Notes: generated from the sequence alone by a model not told the origin. 64,000 nt of DNA from JADJVL01 sp046331545 (GCA_046331545.1 JAXLQR010000002.1:1302001-1366000), one strand, 5' to 3'. Shown: positions 1 to 7,723, counted from the first letter of the stretch. Program-made: numbers and translations.

Positions 1-216
1 ATCGGCGTGGACGTGCGCACCAGCAGCACCGTCTACTTCGACGCGTTCAACGCCATCGACTACTTCACCATCACGCCCTCCGCGCCGCCCGCCGGCGGCC
101 CGGCGCAGCCCGCCATCCTGCCCTCGGGCCGCCCCGCCTTCCTCGGCGGATCCTGGCCAGGACTCACGCCGGAGCCCCGCCCGCGGGCGTCGCGCCAGCC
201 CGTCCGGGAGCACTGA
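1..216 (+). CDS. C-terminal fragment of an unidentified protein
   Basis: The frame is open from the first base and stops with TGA at 214-216, so it is probably the last 71 residues of a gene that begins outside the window. The visible part reads IGVDVRTSSTVYFDAFNAID and then turns into a Pro/Ala/Gly/Arg-rich tail without recognisable motifs. I do not recognise a family. The Thr/Ser/Tyr-rich start could be the last strands of a beta-sandwich domain, but this is a guess. Open frames are common by chance at this GC content, so it is also possible that this is not coding. Confidence 0.4.
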   Translation: MGVDVRTSSTVYFDAFNAIDYFTITPSAPPAGGPAQPAILPSGRPAFLGGSWPGLTPEPRPRASRQPVREH

Positions 217-286
217 CCCGGCAGGACCTGGAACCCTCCCGGAGGCGTCCGCGGCCCTGAGCCCGGACGCTTCCCCGGAGGGCGCC

Positions 287-1411
287 TCAGGCCGGGCCCA
301 GGCTCGCCGCCAGATGCTCCGCCACCCGTCCCGCCGCGCCGGGCGGGCCGAGCCGCCGGCGGATGTCGGCCACCTCCGGCGCGAGCCGCTCCCGAGCGCC
401 GGGGGCGAGGAGGGCCTCCAGCTCCGAGGCCAGGCGCGGCGCGGTGACCTCGCCCTGGACGAGCTCGGGGAAGACTCCCTTGCCCGCCACCACGTTGGCG
501 AGGCCGAAGTGGGGCAGGTCCACCAGGGTCTTCGCGGCGAGATAGGTGAGGGGGTTGAGGCGGTACACGATGGCCATGGGCGTGCCCAGGAGGGCGGTCT
601 CGAGCGTCGCCGTACCGCTGGCCACCAGGGCCGCGTCCGCGTAGGCCCGGGAGGCATAGGTGAGACCCTGCAGGACCCTCACCGGCGCGCCGCCCAGCAG
701 GCCCTGGACGAAGGCCTCCTCGAGGGTCGGAGCCAGGGGCAGCACCCACTGGCAGCGGGCGCCCCAGGCCTTCGCCAGCTCGGCCATGGGAGGCAGGAGG
801 CGCCGGGCCTCCCCCGGCCGGCTGCCCGGCAGCAGGGCCACCACCGGCTTCGAGGGATCGAGCTCCGCCGTCCGGAAGAAGGCCTCGCGGTCCACCTCCG
901 GCGCGACGGCCTCCACCAGCGGGTTGCCGACCCATCGGGCGTCCACCGGCAGCCCCCTGAAGAGCGCCGGCTCGAAGTCGAAGAGGCAGTAGAGCGTGTC
1001 CAGCACGCGGCCCAGCTCCGGGATGCGGCCCTTCTTCCACGCCCAGACCTGGGGGCAGACGTACTGGTGCAGCCTGGCCTCCGGCAGCGCCTTCCGGAGC
1101 GCCCTGGCGAGGCGCAGGTTGAAGCCGGGGTAGTCGATGAAGAGGGCGGCCGCGACCCGCTCCTCCCGGGCCGCCGCCACCACCTGCTTGAAGAGTCGGT
1201 TGAGCGCGGGCAGGTGCTTGAGGACCTCCACGAAGCCGACGACGCCCAGGTCCTTCACATGGGCGAGCCGCCGGTCCAGGTGGGGCGCCATGCGGTCGCC
1301 GCCGATGCCCACGATCCGCAGGTCCGGCCGGCGGGCCTTCAGCTCCCGCAGGATCTCCGCGCCGTGCAGGTCGCCGGAAGCCTCCCCGGCGATGACCAGC
1401 AGGGTGGTCAA
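287..1411 (-). CDS. lpxB: Lipid-A-disaccharide synthase
   Basis: LpxB joins UDP-2,3-diacylglucosamine and lipid X to form the lipid A disaccharide at the inner face of the cytoplasmic membrane. The 374-residue product has the usual length (E. coli about 382). The N-terminal motif GEASGD follows directly on the start, a VGIGGDRM segment lies near residue 40, and the nucleotide-binding LPGSRPGE loop is in the middle. The start is a TTG whose TGA overlap (TTGA) with the upstream gene implies translational coupling; the frame is open much further upstream but that part belongs to the neighbour in another frame. It shows that the organism makes a lipid A outer membrane. Confidence 0.95.
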   Translation of the reverse strand: MTTLLVIAGEASGDLHGAEILRELKARRPDLRIVGIGGDRMAPHLDRRLAHVKDLGVVGFVEVLKHLPALNRLFKQVVAAAREERVAAALFIDYPGFNLRLARALRKALPEARLHQYVCPQVWAWKKGRIPELGRVLDTLYCLFDFEPALFRGLPVDARWVGNPLVEAVAPEVDREAFFRTAELDPSKPVVALLPGSRPGEARRLLPPMAELAKAWGARCQWVLPLAPTLEEAFVQGLLGGAPVRVLQGLTYASRAYADAALVASGTATLETALLGTPMAIVYRLNPLTYLAAKTLVDLPHFGLANVVAGKGVFPELVQGEVTAPRLASELEALLAPGARERLAPEVADIRRRLGPPGAAGRVAEHLAASLGPA

Positions 1412-2133
1412 CGCAGGCGCTCCCGCTCCGGGGCCGGCGCGCCCAGGAGGCCCGGGCCGAAGAAGACGCCCTCCTCCTCCACCACCGGCCGGCCGAGGGC
1501 ATGGGTGGGCCGCTCGGCGGGGAAGAGCACGCCGGGGTGCGCCGTCCCCAGGGCCGCCAGGCGCGCCTTCAGCCCCGTCGCCTCCTCGCCGGGACGGGGC
1601 GGCACGGCCATGTTCCACCGGTAGCCCGTGGCCTGCAGGGCCGCGAGGTCCACGCCCTCGGCGTGCACCGCCGTGAGCAGCCGGTCGCTGATCGCCTCCA
1701 GGTCGGCGCCCACGCCGGCGTCCCAGCAGAAGCCCACCGCCTCGCCGCGGGCCTCCTTCAGCCGCTTCGCCAGCGGCCCCGCGTGCCCGGCCTCGGGGCG
1801 GAGGGCCACCTTCACGCCCCGGCCATGGGTCTGCTCCAGGATGGCCTCCAGGGCGCGGAAGAAGCGGGAGGCGCCCATCAGGCCGGAGGGGTCCGAGGCC
1901 CGGAGCACGAGGAAGTCCGGGGACAGCCGGGCGCCCAGGGCCTCCACGGCCTTCAGGACCAGGGCGTCGCCGAAGTCCAGCGACGGCAGGTGCAGGGCGT
2001 GCACCGCGAGCCCGCGCACGACCGCCTTCGCCCACCCGGGGTGTAGGCCCGCCGAGAGGTCCAGCTCGACGTCCCGGAAGGCGTCGAAGGGGCCGGGATC
2101 CTGGACGGCGGACAGCAGGGGGATGAAGCGCAT
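1408..2133 (-). CDS. Conserved hypothetical protein coupled to lpxB (possible TIM-barrel fold)
   Basis: A 241-residue protein of unknown function. The ATG at 2133 is preceded by GGAGG at about 11 bases, and the stop overlaps the lpxB start by four bases, so the two are one operon. Alternating hydrophobic strands and charged helices, including a strand reading GVKVALRPEAG and another reading EAVGFCWDAG, resemble sugar-phosphate isomerase/AP endonuclease-type TIM barrels, but I see no diagnostic metal-binding set. The protein has no signal peptide or membrane segment and is probably cytoplasmic. A role related to lipid A is suggested only by the coupling. Confidence 0.75.
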   Translation of the reverse strand: MRFIPLLSAVQDPGPFDAFRDVELDLSAGLHPGWAKAVVRGLAVHALHLPSLDFGDALVLKAVEALGARLSPDFLVLRASDPSGLMGASRFFRALEAILEQTHGRGVKVALRPEAGHAGPLAKRLKEARGEAVGFCWDAGVGADLEAISDRLLTAVHAEGVDLAALQATGYRWNMAVPPRPGEEATGLKARLAALGTAHPGVLFPAERPTHALGRPVVEEEGVFFGPGLLGAPAPERERLR

Positions 2134-2162
2134 GGGATAATCATCCTCCACCGGAGGCACCC

Positions 2163-2528
2163 ATGGCCCGGGTTTTCACCCTTCCCGAAGCGCAGGCGCT
2201 CATGCCCGAAGTGCGGCGCCTGACGACGCCCGCCTTCGATCTGGCCATGGGCCTCGCCGGCGACCTGGAGGCCGCGGAGGCCGAGGGCCGCGAGGGCGAC
2301 GCCGAAGCCCTGCGGGAGCGCATCCAGCTCCTGGTGGAGGCCTGGGCCGAAGGCATGCGCGACCTGGGCGCCGAGGTGAAGGGGCTCTGGCTCGTGGACT
2401 TCGACAGCGGCGACGGCTACTGGTGCTGGGCCCATCCCGAGACGGACCTGGACCACTGGCACAGCTACGAGGGTGGCTTCCGCGCCCGGATGCCCGCCTC
2501 CCAGCGCCCCGTGCCCGCCGGCTCCTGA
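2163..2528 (+). CDS. DUF2203 family protein
   Basis: A 121-residue cytoplasmic protein. The N-terminal FTLPEAQALMPEVRRL helix and the C-terminal pattern WLVDFDSGDGYWCWAHPE...HW followed by a GGF turn match the DUF2203 family as I know it: a helical start, then a strand pair with Trp/Cys/Trp and a His-Trp. The ATG has GGAGG six bases upstream. A coiled-coil-like acidic stretch (residues 35-60) joins the two halves. The function of the family is unknown. It is divergent from the lpxB operon, only 29 bases away, so the two share a promoter region that contains GATAAT at 2137-2142. Confidence 0.8.
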   Translation: MARVFTLPEAQALMPEVRRLTTPAFDLAMGLAGDLEAAEAEGREGDAEALRERIQLLVEAWAEGMRDLGAEVKGLWLVDFDSGDGYWCWAHPETDLDHWHSYEGGFRARMPASQRPVPAGS

Positions 2529-2531
2529 GCC

Positions 2532-2918
2532 TTGAAGCTTCGGCCGGCGTCCCTGCCCGAGCCCGAGGACACCGCGAGCGTCTTCCGCGCCGCCGTGCTC
2601 GAGATCGTGGCCCGCATCCCCGAGGGGCGCCTCGCCAGCTACGGCCAGGTGGCGGCCCTGGCGGGCTTCCCCCGGCGCCCCCGCCAGGTGGGCATGGTGC
2701 TCAAGGGCCTCCCCCAGGGCACGGAGCTGCCCTGGCACCGCGTGGTGAACGCGCAGGGCCACATCCCCGCCCGCGGACGGTGGTGGGGCGCCCTGGAGCA
2801 GGCCGCGCGGCTGAAGGCCGAAGGCATCCTCGTGGATTCCCAGGGGAATCTCGACCTGGCGGCCCACCGCTGGGACGGGAGCCCAGCGCCCCGCCGCGGA
2901 AGCCGCGCCCGGAAATAG
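2532..2918 (+). CDS. Alkyltransferase-like (ATL) protein, MGMT DNA-binding domain without the acceptor Cys
   Basis: A 128-residue protein homologous to the C-terminal DNA-binding domain of O6-alkylguanine-DNA alkyltransferase. The helix-turn-helix region ends in GRLASYGQVAALAGFPRRPR, followed by VGMVLKG. The acceptor motif PCHRV is replaced by PWHRV, with Trp68 in place of the methyl-accepting Cys. ATL proteins (S. pombe Atl1, E. coli YbaZ) bind alkylated guanine, flip it and recruit nucleotide excision repair instead of removing the lesion. The start is a TTG at 2532, three bases after the DUF2203 stop, so both are probably cotranscribed. The C-terminus is a short basic Arg/Lys tail. Confidence 0.88.
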   Translation: MKLRPASLPEPEDTASVFRAAVLEIVARIPEGRLASYGQVAALAGFPRRPRQVGMVLKGLPQGTELPWHRVVNAQGHIPARGRWWGALEQAARLKAEGILVDSQGNLDLAAHRWDGSPAPRRGSRARK

Positions 2919-2992
2919 AACGCGCCGTTCACGGCCCCGTCACAGCCCGCCGGGAACCTTCCTCCATGCGCCCAACGGTGACTGGAGAATCC

Positions 2993-4240
2993 ATGACGCG
3001 AACGACCCTGAACCGCACCCTCGGCCTCGCGGCCCTCGCCGTGATCGCGGCCGCGCCGGCCTCGGCCCAGGCCCCGAAGATCAGCGGCCTCCTGCAGGTC
3101 TGGTACAGCCAGATGCTGGACAGCAACCTCCGCCTGAACGCCAAGGAGCCCGGCGGCTACTTCAACCTGCGCTCCGAGTTCCAGGAGAACACCTTCAGCA
3201 TCCGCCGCAGCGAGATCAAGGTCGCCGGCAGCATCACCGACGACATCGACTACGAGGTGATGATGGATCCCTCCATCAACACCAGCGCGAGCAACCCCTC
3301 GATCCTCCAGGACGCCGCCATCACCTGGAAGCTGGGCTCGGGCTTCGACCTGAAGGTCGGACAGTTCAAGAACCTCCAGACGATGGAAGGCCTCACCTCC
3401 TCCGGCGAGATCCTCTTCGCCGAGCGCGCCCAGCTGGCCCGCCAGTTCGGCGACAAGCGGGACCGTGGCGCGGCCCTGAGCTACGGCAGCGGCGACCCCA
3501 AGGAATTCGCGTGGAAGGGCACCGTGGCCCTCTTCAACGGCATGGGCGACGCGGTCTCCGGCAAGGGCAACGACGCCAACGCCCAGAAGGACCTCGTCCT
3601 GCGCGCGGACTTCACCCTCGCCAAGAACCACAAGTTCGGCGCCTACACCCTCCAGGGCGCCACGGACCAGGCCGACAAGGGCGCCCTGGCCGCCAAGACC
3701 TTCGCCGGCGCCGCCGGCGCCGTGCCCAGCGCCGCCTCCATCCTCGACGCCAAGGACAAGACCACCAACCTCGGCGCCTACTACGCCTTCCAGAACGACG
3801 TCTGGTATTTCGCCGGCGAGGTCATGACGGGCCAGCTGGGCCGCCGCTACCCCTCGGTGGGCGCCGCCGGCGCCGCCTCCCGCCAGCACCTGGACCAGAA
3901 GTTCATGGGCACCTGGCTCACCGGCGGCTACACCACCGGCAGCCACACCTTCCTCCTGCGCTACGACACGGCCAACTACAACCAGGGCGACGACTGGTAC
4001 ACCGCCTACAACCCCTACACCCAGAGCGCGCCCGGCGTCTCCACGGGCACCGACTACACGCCGAAGTTCACCGAGATCACCGCGGGCTACCTCTACGCCT
4101 TCAAGCCCGAGAAGATCAAGGCCGCGAACCTGAAGGTGAACTACATCGCCCGCTCCAAGAACTTCCTCAAGCCCCGCGCCGGCCAGACCGGGGAGCAGGG
4201 CGGCGACACGCTGCTGGTGGCCCTGCAGGTCGCGTTCTAG
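2993..4240 (+). CDS. Phosphate-selective porin (OprO/OprP family)
   Basis: A 415-residue outer-membrane beta-barrel. The N-terminus is a Sec signal peptide ending in ASAQA around residue 26. The mature protein starts with a strand ISGLLQVWYSQM, followed by FSIRRSEIKVAGSITDDIDY, typical of the OprO/OprP (polyphosphate/phosphate porin) family. Many alternating strands with Tyr/Trp at the ends follow, and the last residue is Phe, the usual OMP assembly signal (VALQVAF). ATG 2993 is chosen because it begins the signal peptide and has GGAGA just upstream; a Met nine codons earlier would precede the signal peptide by an unlikely extension. Substrate specificity cannot be told from the sequence. A strong hairpin follows the stop. 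Confidence 0.88.
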   Translation: MTRTTLNRTLGLAALAVIAAAPASAQAPKISGLLQVWYSQMLDSNLRLNAKEPGGYFNLRSEFQENTFSIRRSEIKVAGSITDDIDYEVMMDPSINTSASNPSILQDAAITWKLGSGFDLKVGQFKNLQTMEGLTSSGEILFAERAQLARQFGDKRDRGAALSYGSGDPKEFAWKGTVALFNGMGDAVSGKGNDANAQKDLVLRADFTLAKNHKFGAYTLQGATDQADKGALAAKTFAGAAGAVPSAASILDAKDKTTNLGAYYAFQNDVWYFAGEVMTGQLGRRYPSVGAAGAASRQHLDQKFMGTWLTGGYTTGSHTFLLRYDTANYNQGDDWYTAYNPYTQSAPGVSTGTDYTPKFTEITAGYLYAFKPEKIKAANLKVNYIARSKNFLKPRAGQTGEQGGDTLLVALQVAF

Positions 4241-4259
4241 CGCGCGGGCCGCTGGATCC

Positions 4260-4289
4260 GGGAAGGGCGCGCCTGGGCGCGCCCTTCCC
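4260..4289 (+). terminator. Hairpin after the porin gene
   Basis: A perfect 13-bp inverted repeat (4260-4272 with 4277-4289) with a CTGG loop, followed by GTTT. It starts 20 bases after the porin stop and ends before the purS promoter, so it is most likely the intrinsic terminator of the porin transcript. Confidence 0.75.
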
Positions 4290-4323
4290 CGTTTCGGGCC
4301 TCCAGCGCCCGGCCCATCGCCGC

Positions 4324-4331
4324 TAGAATGG
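4324..4331 (+). promoter_or_regulatory. Putative -10 element of purS (TAGAATGG)
   Basis: TAGAAT followed by GG lies 20 bases upstream of the purS ATG. The same TANNNTGG pattern recurs before purL, pyrR, surE and fadH. No clear TTGACA is present at the right distance, so this is a candidate only. Confidence 0.4.
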
Positions 4332-4351
4332 ACGATTCACGGGGTGGCGCG

Positions 4352-4591
4352 ATGAAGGTGCGGGTGCTGGTCTCTCTCAAGCCGGGGATCCTCGATCCCC
4401 AGGGCAAGGCCGTGGAGCAGGGCCTCCACGGCTTCGGCTTCCAGGTGGACCACGTGCGCATCGGCCGCCTCATCGAGATGGACGTCCCCGCCGCCACCGC
4501 CGACGAGGCGAAGGCCGCGGCCCAGGCCATGTGCGACAAGCTGCTGGTGAACCCCGTGATGGAGAAGGCCTCCATCGAGGTGCTGGCGTGA
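4352..4591 (+). CDS. purS: Phosphoribosylformylglycinamidine synthase subunit PurS
   Basis: A 79-residue small subunit of the three-part FGAM synthase (PurS-PurQ-PurL), fourth step of purine synthesis. It bridges the glutaminase and the synthase and channels ammonia. The start MKVRVLVSLKPGILDPQGKA is the hallmark of the family, including the conserved LKPGxLDPQG segment. ATG 4352 is preferred over a start eight codons earlier because homologues begin here and a purine-rich GGGGTGG precedes it. The stop overlaps the purQ GTG (GTGA), so the two subunits are translationally coupled. purL lies separately at 13-15 kb. Confidence 0.93.
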   Translation: MKVRVLVSLKPGILDPQGKAVEQGLHGFGFQVDHVRIGRLIEMDVPAATADEAKAAAQAMCDKLLVNPVMEKASIEVLA

Positions 4592-5286
4592 AGGTCGCCG
4601 TCCCCGTCTTCCCCGGGTCCAACTGCGACCACGACGCGCTGCACGCCTGCGGGACGGTGATGGGCTGGGACACGGTGCCCGTGTGGCACCAGGAGACGTC
4701 CCTCCCCGCGGACACCGAGCTGGTCTTCGTGCCCGGGGGCTTCAGCTACGGCGACTACCTGCGCTGCGGCGCCATCGCCGCCCTCGCGCCCGTCATGGCG
4801 GACATCAAGCGCCACGCGGAGAACGGCGGCCTGGTCTTCGGCGTCTGCAACGGCTTCCAGATCCTCTGCGAGACCCAGCTCCTGCCCGGCGCCCTGCTGC
4901 GCAACGACACCCTGCGCTTCATCCACAAGTGGGTGCACCTCCGCTGCGAACGGAACACCCTGCCCTTCACCTCGGCGATGCGGCCGGGCGAGGTGGTCTG
5001 CGTGCCCATGGCCCACGCCGAGGGCAACTTCACCCTCGACGACGCGGGCCTGGCGGAGCTGGAGGCCCGCGGCGGCGTGGCCTTCCGCTACTGCGACCCG
5101 CAGGGCAACGTGGGCGACGACCACACCCCCAACGGCGCGGCCAACGGCATCGCCGGCATCACGAACCTCAAGGGCAACGTGCTGGGCATGATGCCCCACC
5201 CGGAGCGGGCCGTGGAGCCCCAGCAGGGAGGCACCGGCGGCCTGGGCATCTTCCGCAGCCTCGCGGCGGCCTTCGCGAAGGGCTGA
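4588..5286 (+). CDS. purQ: Phosphoribosylformylglycinamidine synthase, glutaminase subunit PurQ
   Basis: A 232-residue class I glutamine amidotransferase that supplies ammonia for FGAM synthesis. The product starts KVAVPVFPGSNCDHD, has the oxyanion segment FVPGGFSYGDYLRCG, the nucleophile Cys87 in FGVCNGFQIL, and the His/Glu pair in MMPHPERAVEP near the C-terminus, so the catalytic triad is intact. It starts with GTG at 4588 overlapping the purS stop by four bases. Length and motifs agree with PurQ of the three-subunit type. Confidence 0.96.
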   Translation: MKVAVPVFPGSNCDHDALHACGTVMGWDTVPVWHQETSLPADTELVFVPGGFSYGDYLRCGAIAALAPVMADIKRHAENGGLVFGVCNGFQILCETQLLPGALLRNDTLRFIHKWVHLRCERNTLPFTSAMRPGEVVCVPMAHAEGNFTLDDAGLAELEARGGVAFRYCDPQGNVGDDHTPNGAANGIAGITNLKGNVLGMMPHPERAVEPQQGGTGGLGIFRSLAAAFAKG

Positions 5287-5305
5287 GCCCCGACGGGACC
5301 GGCGC

Positions 5306-5336
5306 GACCCACCGTCCGGCCTGGGGACGGTGGGTC
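5306..5336 (+). terminator. Hairpin after purQ
   Basis: A perfect 12-bp inverted repeat (5306-5317 with 5325-5336) with a GGCCTGG loop, 20 bases after the purQ stop. There is no T-run. It may terminate the purSQ transcript, or form a structured leader element upstream of the small peptide gene at 5493. Confidence 0.55.
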
Positions 5337-5492
5337 GAGTCCCCCCGCCAGGGAGGCTCGGCCAAGGTTCGCCCCGGTTCACAGGGCGCGCCGCCACCGG
5401 GTGCCGGGCGGGAGTGGCCGAACCCGCGCACGACCGCCGAGGGTGGGGAAACCCCCCGCGACCGTGTCGCGGACCCCTTCCCGGGAGACCCC

Positions 5493-5663
5493 ATGAATCC
5501 GAAGCAGAGCACCAGGCTCGGCCTGAACCGCGAGACCCTCCGCGTCCTGCGGGGCGAGGAGCCCACCTTCGCCGCCGGCGGCGGCAACACGCAGACCTGC
5601 TCCTTCCGCTGCCCCGTGAGCACCCTCGGCGCCATCAACGGCTGCCACTGCGAGACGCTCTGA
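5493..5663 (+). CDS. Lanthipeptide-like (RiPP) precursor peptide
   Basis: A 56-residue peptide. The leader contains LGLNRETLRVL (residues 9-19), which I recognise as the conserved leader motif of class I (LanB-processed) lanthipeptide precursors in Bacteroidota, Myxococcota and related phyla. An acidic GEEP turn, a short Phe-Ala-Ala stretch and a triple Gly (29-31), a plausible double-glycine protease site, follow. The predicted core (32-56) has four Cys (36, 40, 51, 53) and several Ser/Thr (33, 35, 37, 43, 44, 55), the residues needed for lanthionine rings. The ATG follows GGGAGA by five bases. No LanB, LanC or LanM or peptidase/transporter gene is in the window, so it is an orphan precursor here. 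A 205-base leader with a hairpin precedes it and a 14-bp hairpin follows. Confidence 0.75.
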   Translation: MNPKQSTRLGLNRETLRVLRGEEPTFAAGGGNTQTCSFRCPVSTLGAINGCHCETL

Positions 5664-5679
5664 GGCCGCTGCCCGCGGG

Positions 5680-5715
5680 AAGGGCCGCGCCGGGGGCTCC
5701 TCCGGCGCGGCCCTT
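5680..5715. terminator. Hairpin between the peptide gene and the LytTR operon
   Basis: A perfect 14-bp inverted repeat (5680-5693 with 5702-5715) with an 8-base loop, between convergent genes ending at 5663 (+) and 5733 (-). There is no long T-run on either side; the position suggests a bidirectional terminator. Confidence 0.65.
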
Positions 5716-5732
5716 CGGTGCCGGACCCGCCT

Positions 5733-6524
5733 TCAGGTCCGGGACAGGCCGAGCAGCTCCCGCAGCCGGGGCGTCACGGTGCGGCTGACCTCCAGCTCGA
5801 CGCCCTCGGCTACGCGCACCTTGGCCCGGCCGTTGGGCAGGCTGCGGTGGCCGATGACAGCCTCCGGACGGAGCAGGATGTGGCGCTGGATGCGCATCAG
5901 GCCCGCGCCGGGGAAGGCGGCCTCCACGTCGGAAAGCGCGTTCCAGGGAGCGCGGAACTTCTTGCCGCCGCACCAGGCGAAGACGGCCTGGTCCACCACC
6001 TCGAAGTGGGAGACCTTCTTGAACTCCAGGAAGAGGTGCCCGGCGCCGGCGCGGGCCGGGAATCGGCCGGGCCGGGCGGCGGCGGGATCCAGGGCCGGCG
6101 CCGCGTCGGCGGGCGCCTGGGCGGCCTTCAGGGCCTTCACCGCGAGGTGCTGCCGGACCTTCTCGAGGGCCTTCTCGAGCCGATCCGGGAAGACGGGCTT
6201 CAACACGTAGTCCACGGCGTTGGCGTCGAAGGCGCGGGCGGCGTGCTCCGCGAAGGCGGTGACGAAGACCACGGGGATGGGCTCCGGGAGGTCCGCGATG
6301 GCGTCGAGGCCGGTGCCGCCGGGCATCTGGATGTCGAGGAGGAGGCCGTCGGGGCGCAGGCCGCCATCGAAGGCCTCCCGGAGCGCCTCCAGGTCGCCGA
6401 ACTGGCCGACGACTTCGCAGCCGGCGGCCTGCACCAGCCGCGCGAGGCGGCGCAGGGCCACGGGCTCGTCGTCGACCACCGCGAGGCGGAGGGGCGGCGC
6501 GGCGGAATTCTCCAGGGCGTTCAT
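5733..6524 (-). CDS. LytTR-family response regulator
   Basis: A 263-residue response regulator. The receiver domain (about residues 12-130) has the acidic pair DDE (18-20), phospho-acceptor Asp64 in LLLDIQMP, the conserved Thr in FVTAF and Lys in VLKPVF. After an Ala/Pro-rich linker (135-160) a LytTR DNA-binding domain occupies about 165-260 (FRAPWNALSDVEAAFPG, MRIQRHILLRPEAV, KVRVAEGVELEVSRTVTPRLRELL). Such regulators bind direct repeats upstream of target promoters. Its ATG overlaps the stop of the kinase gene (ATGA), so it is the coupled partner of that LytS-type kinase. The target genes are not evident; the neighbouring peptide gene is a possible one. Confidence 0.93.
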   Translation of the reverse strand: MNALENSAAPPLRLAVVDDEPVALRRLARLVQAAGCEVVGQFGDLEALREAFDGGLRPDGLLLDIQMPGGTGLDAIADLPEPIPVVFVTAFAEHAARAFDANAVDYVLKPVFPDRLEKALEKVRQHLAVKALKAAQAPADAAPALDPAAARPGRFPARAGAGHLFLEFKKVSHFEVVDQAVFAWCGGKKFRAPWNALSDVEAAFPGAGLMRIQRHILLRPEAVIGHRSLPNGRAKVRVAEGVELEVSRTVTPRLRELLGLSRT

Positions 6525-7723
6525 GGCTGGGCTCCCGTGGCTTCAAGGGCGAGGCTCCGGTGGCGCCCCGAAGGCTCGGAGAAGGCCGGGCTGAGCCGGT
6601 CCATCTGGATGCGGATCTCGGCGATGGTCCAGCCGTCCTCGTAGCGGAGCCGCAGCCGGGCGCCGTCGCCGTAGGCCATGGCCAGGCGGCGGCGGAGGTT
6701 CTTGAGGCCGATGCCCGTGCCTTGCGCCACCGAATCCCCGAGGGCCACGCCCGTGTTGCGGACCTCCAGCACGACGACGCCGGTCTCGAGGCCGCTGCGG
6801 ATGAGCAGGTCGCCGCCGGTCCGGCTCTGGGAGATGCCATGCTTCACCGCGTTCTCCACCAGGGGCTGGAGCATCAGCGGCAGCGTGCGCCAGTCGTCCA
6901 GCGAGGAATCCCAGTCCCAGGCCACCCGGAGCCGCGACTCCAGGCGCATGGCCTCCATGCTGAGGTAGTCCTTCACCAGCGCCACCTCCTCCGAGAGCGC
7001 GAAGGTGGCCGCCTCCGACGCGTTCAGCACCCTGCGCAGCAGGCTGGACATCGCCCGCACGTTGGCCTCCGCCTTGTCCGGATCCTCCTGGATGACCTCG
7101 GCGAGGGCGTTGAGCGCGTTGAAGAGGACATGGGGATGCAGCTGCCCCTGGAGCTGGCGGGACTGCGCCTCGGCCACCTGGGCCGTCATCGCCCGCTTCT
7201 CCTCCTGGCTCCGTTCACGCTGGGCGACTAGGTATCCGACCATGAAGATCGCAGGACCATGAAAGCTCAGATGGAGTAGGTAGACACCGAGCGGGTGAGG
7301 GCTCTGTCCCAGGTTCTGGATGTACAGGCTTGTCGACAACACAAGTAGTACAACAAATGTCTCTGCGAAGACGAAGGCCTGCAAACCTGCGCGAACCGCG
7401 TGGGGAGTGCCACCTTTTCGGCCACTCCATTCCCACGGCAGCGGGGAGAGCCAGATCATCGCGAAATAAAACAGTGCCGTGGTGAATAGGGTCTGCACCA
7501 AGCGTGCAGTCGGGTACCCGATGGTCAGGAGATAGCCCGCATACGTTAAGAACACGAAAGCAAAAACGCCCCACATCGCGGGGCGCCTTAGCCGGGTCCG
7601 AAGCCGACCGTATAGTTCAGCGCAAGTCAATTTACTGGGATACGCAAAGAACCGACTGGCACGTGATTGGATTCGGATAGGAATGTTCCCCACCACCGAC
7701 AGGCGTGAAGGCAAACGAACCAC
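6521..7723 (-). CDS. LytS-type sensor histidine kinase
   Basis: A 400-residue (maximal length) membrane kinase of the His_kinase/LytS class. About four transmembrane segments lie between residues 50 and 165, followed by a short coiled coil and the phospho-acceptor region QLHPHVLFNALNALAEV (His198; the usual HFLFN is HVLFN here), then the ATPase domain with PLVENAVKHGIS and GTGIGLKNLRRRL. It is coupled to the LytTR regulator downstream. The start is uncertain: GTG 7723 gives an Arg-rich 49-residue extension, whereas ATG 7576 (MWGVFAF) begins right at the first membrane segment; neither has a strong ribosome site. The sensor half and the DNA upstream are visibly less GC-rich than the kinase half. 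Confidence 0.88.
   Translation of the reverse strand: MVRLPSRLSVVGNIPIRIQSRASRFFAYPSKLTCAELYGRLRTRLRRPAMWGVFAFVFLTYAGYLLTIGYPTARLVQTLFTTALFYFAMIWLSPLPWEWSGRKGGTPHAVRAGLQAFVFAETFVVLLVLSTSLYIQNLGQSPHPLGVYLLHLSFHGPAIFMVGYLVAQRERSQEEKRAMTAQVAEAQSRQLQGQLHPHVLFNALNALAEVIQEDPDKAEANVRAMSSLLRRVLNASEAATFALSEEVALVKDYLSMEAMRLESRLRVAWDWDSSLDDWRTLPLMLQPLVENAVKHGISQSRTGGDLLIRSGLETGVVVLEVRNTGVALGDSVAQGTGIGLKNLRRRLAMAYGDGARLRLRYEDGWTIAEIRIQMDRLSPAFSEPSGRHRSLALEATGAQP

Noticed and set aside
5340..5490. Possible cobalamin riboswitch before the peptide gene
   Set aside because: Some short segments (GGTGCC, GAACCCGC) look similar, but there is no B12 box or correct order of conserved elements.
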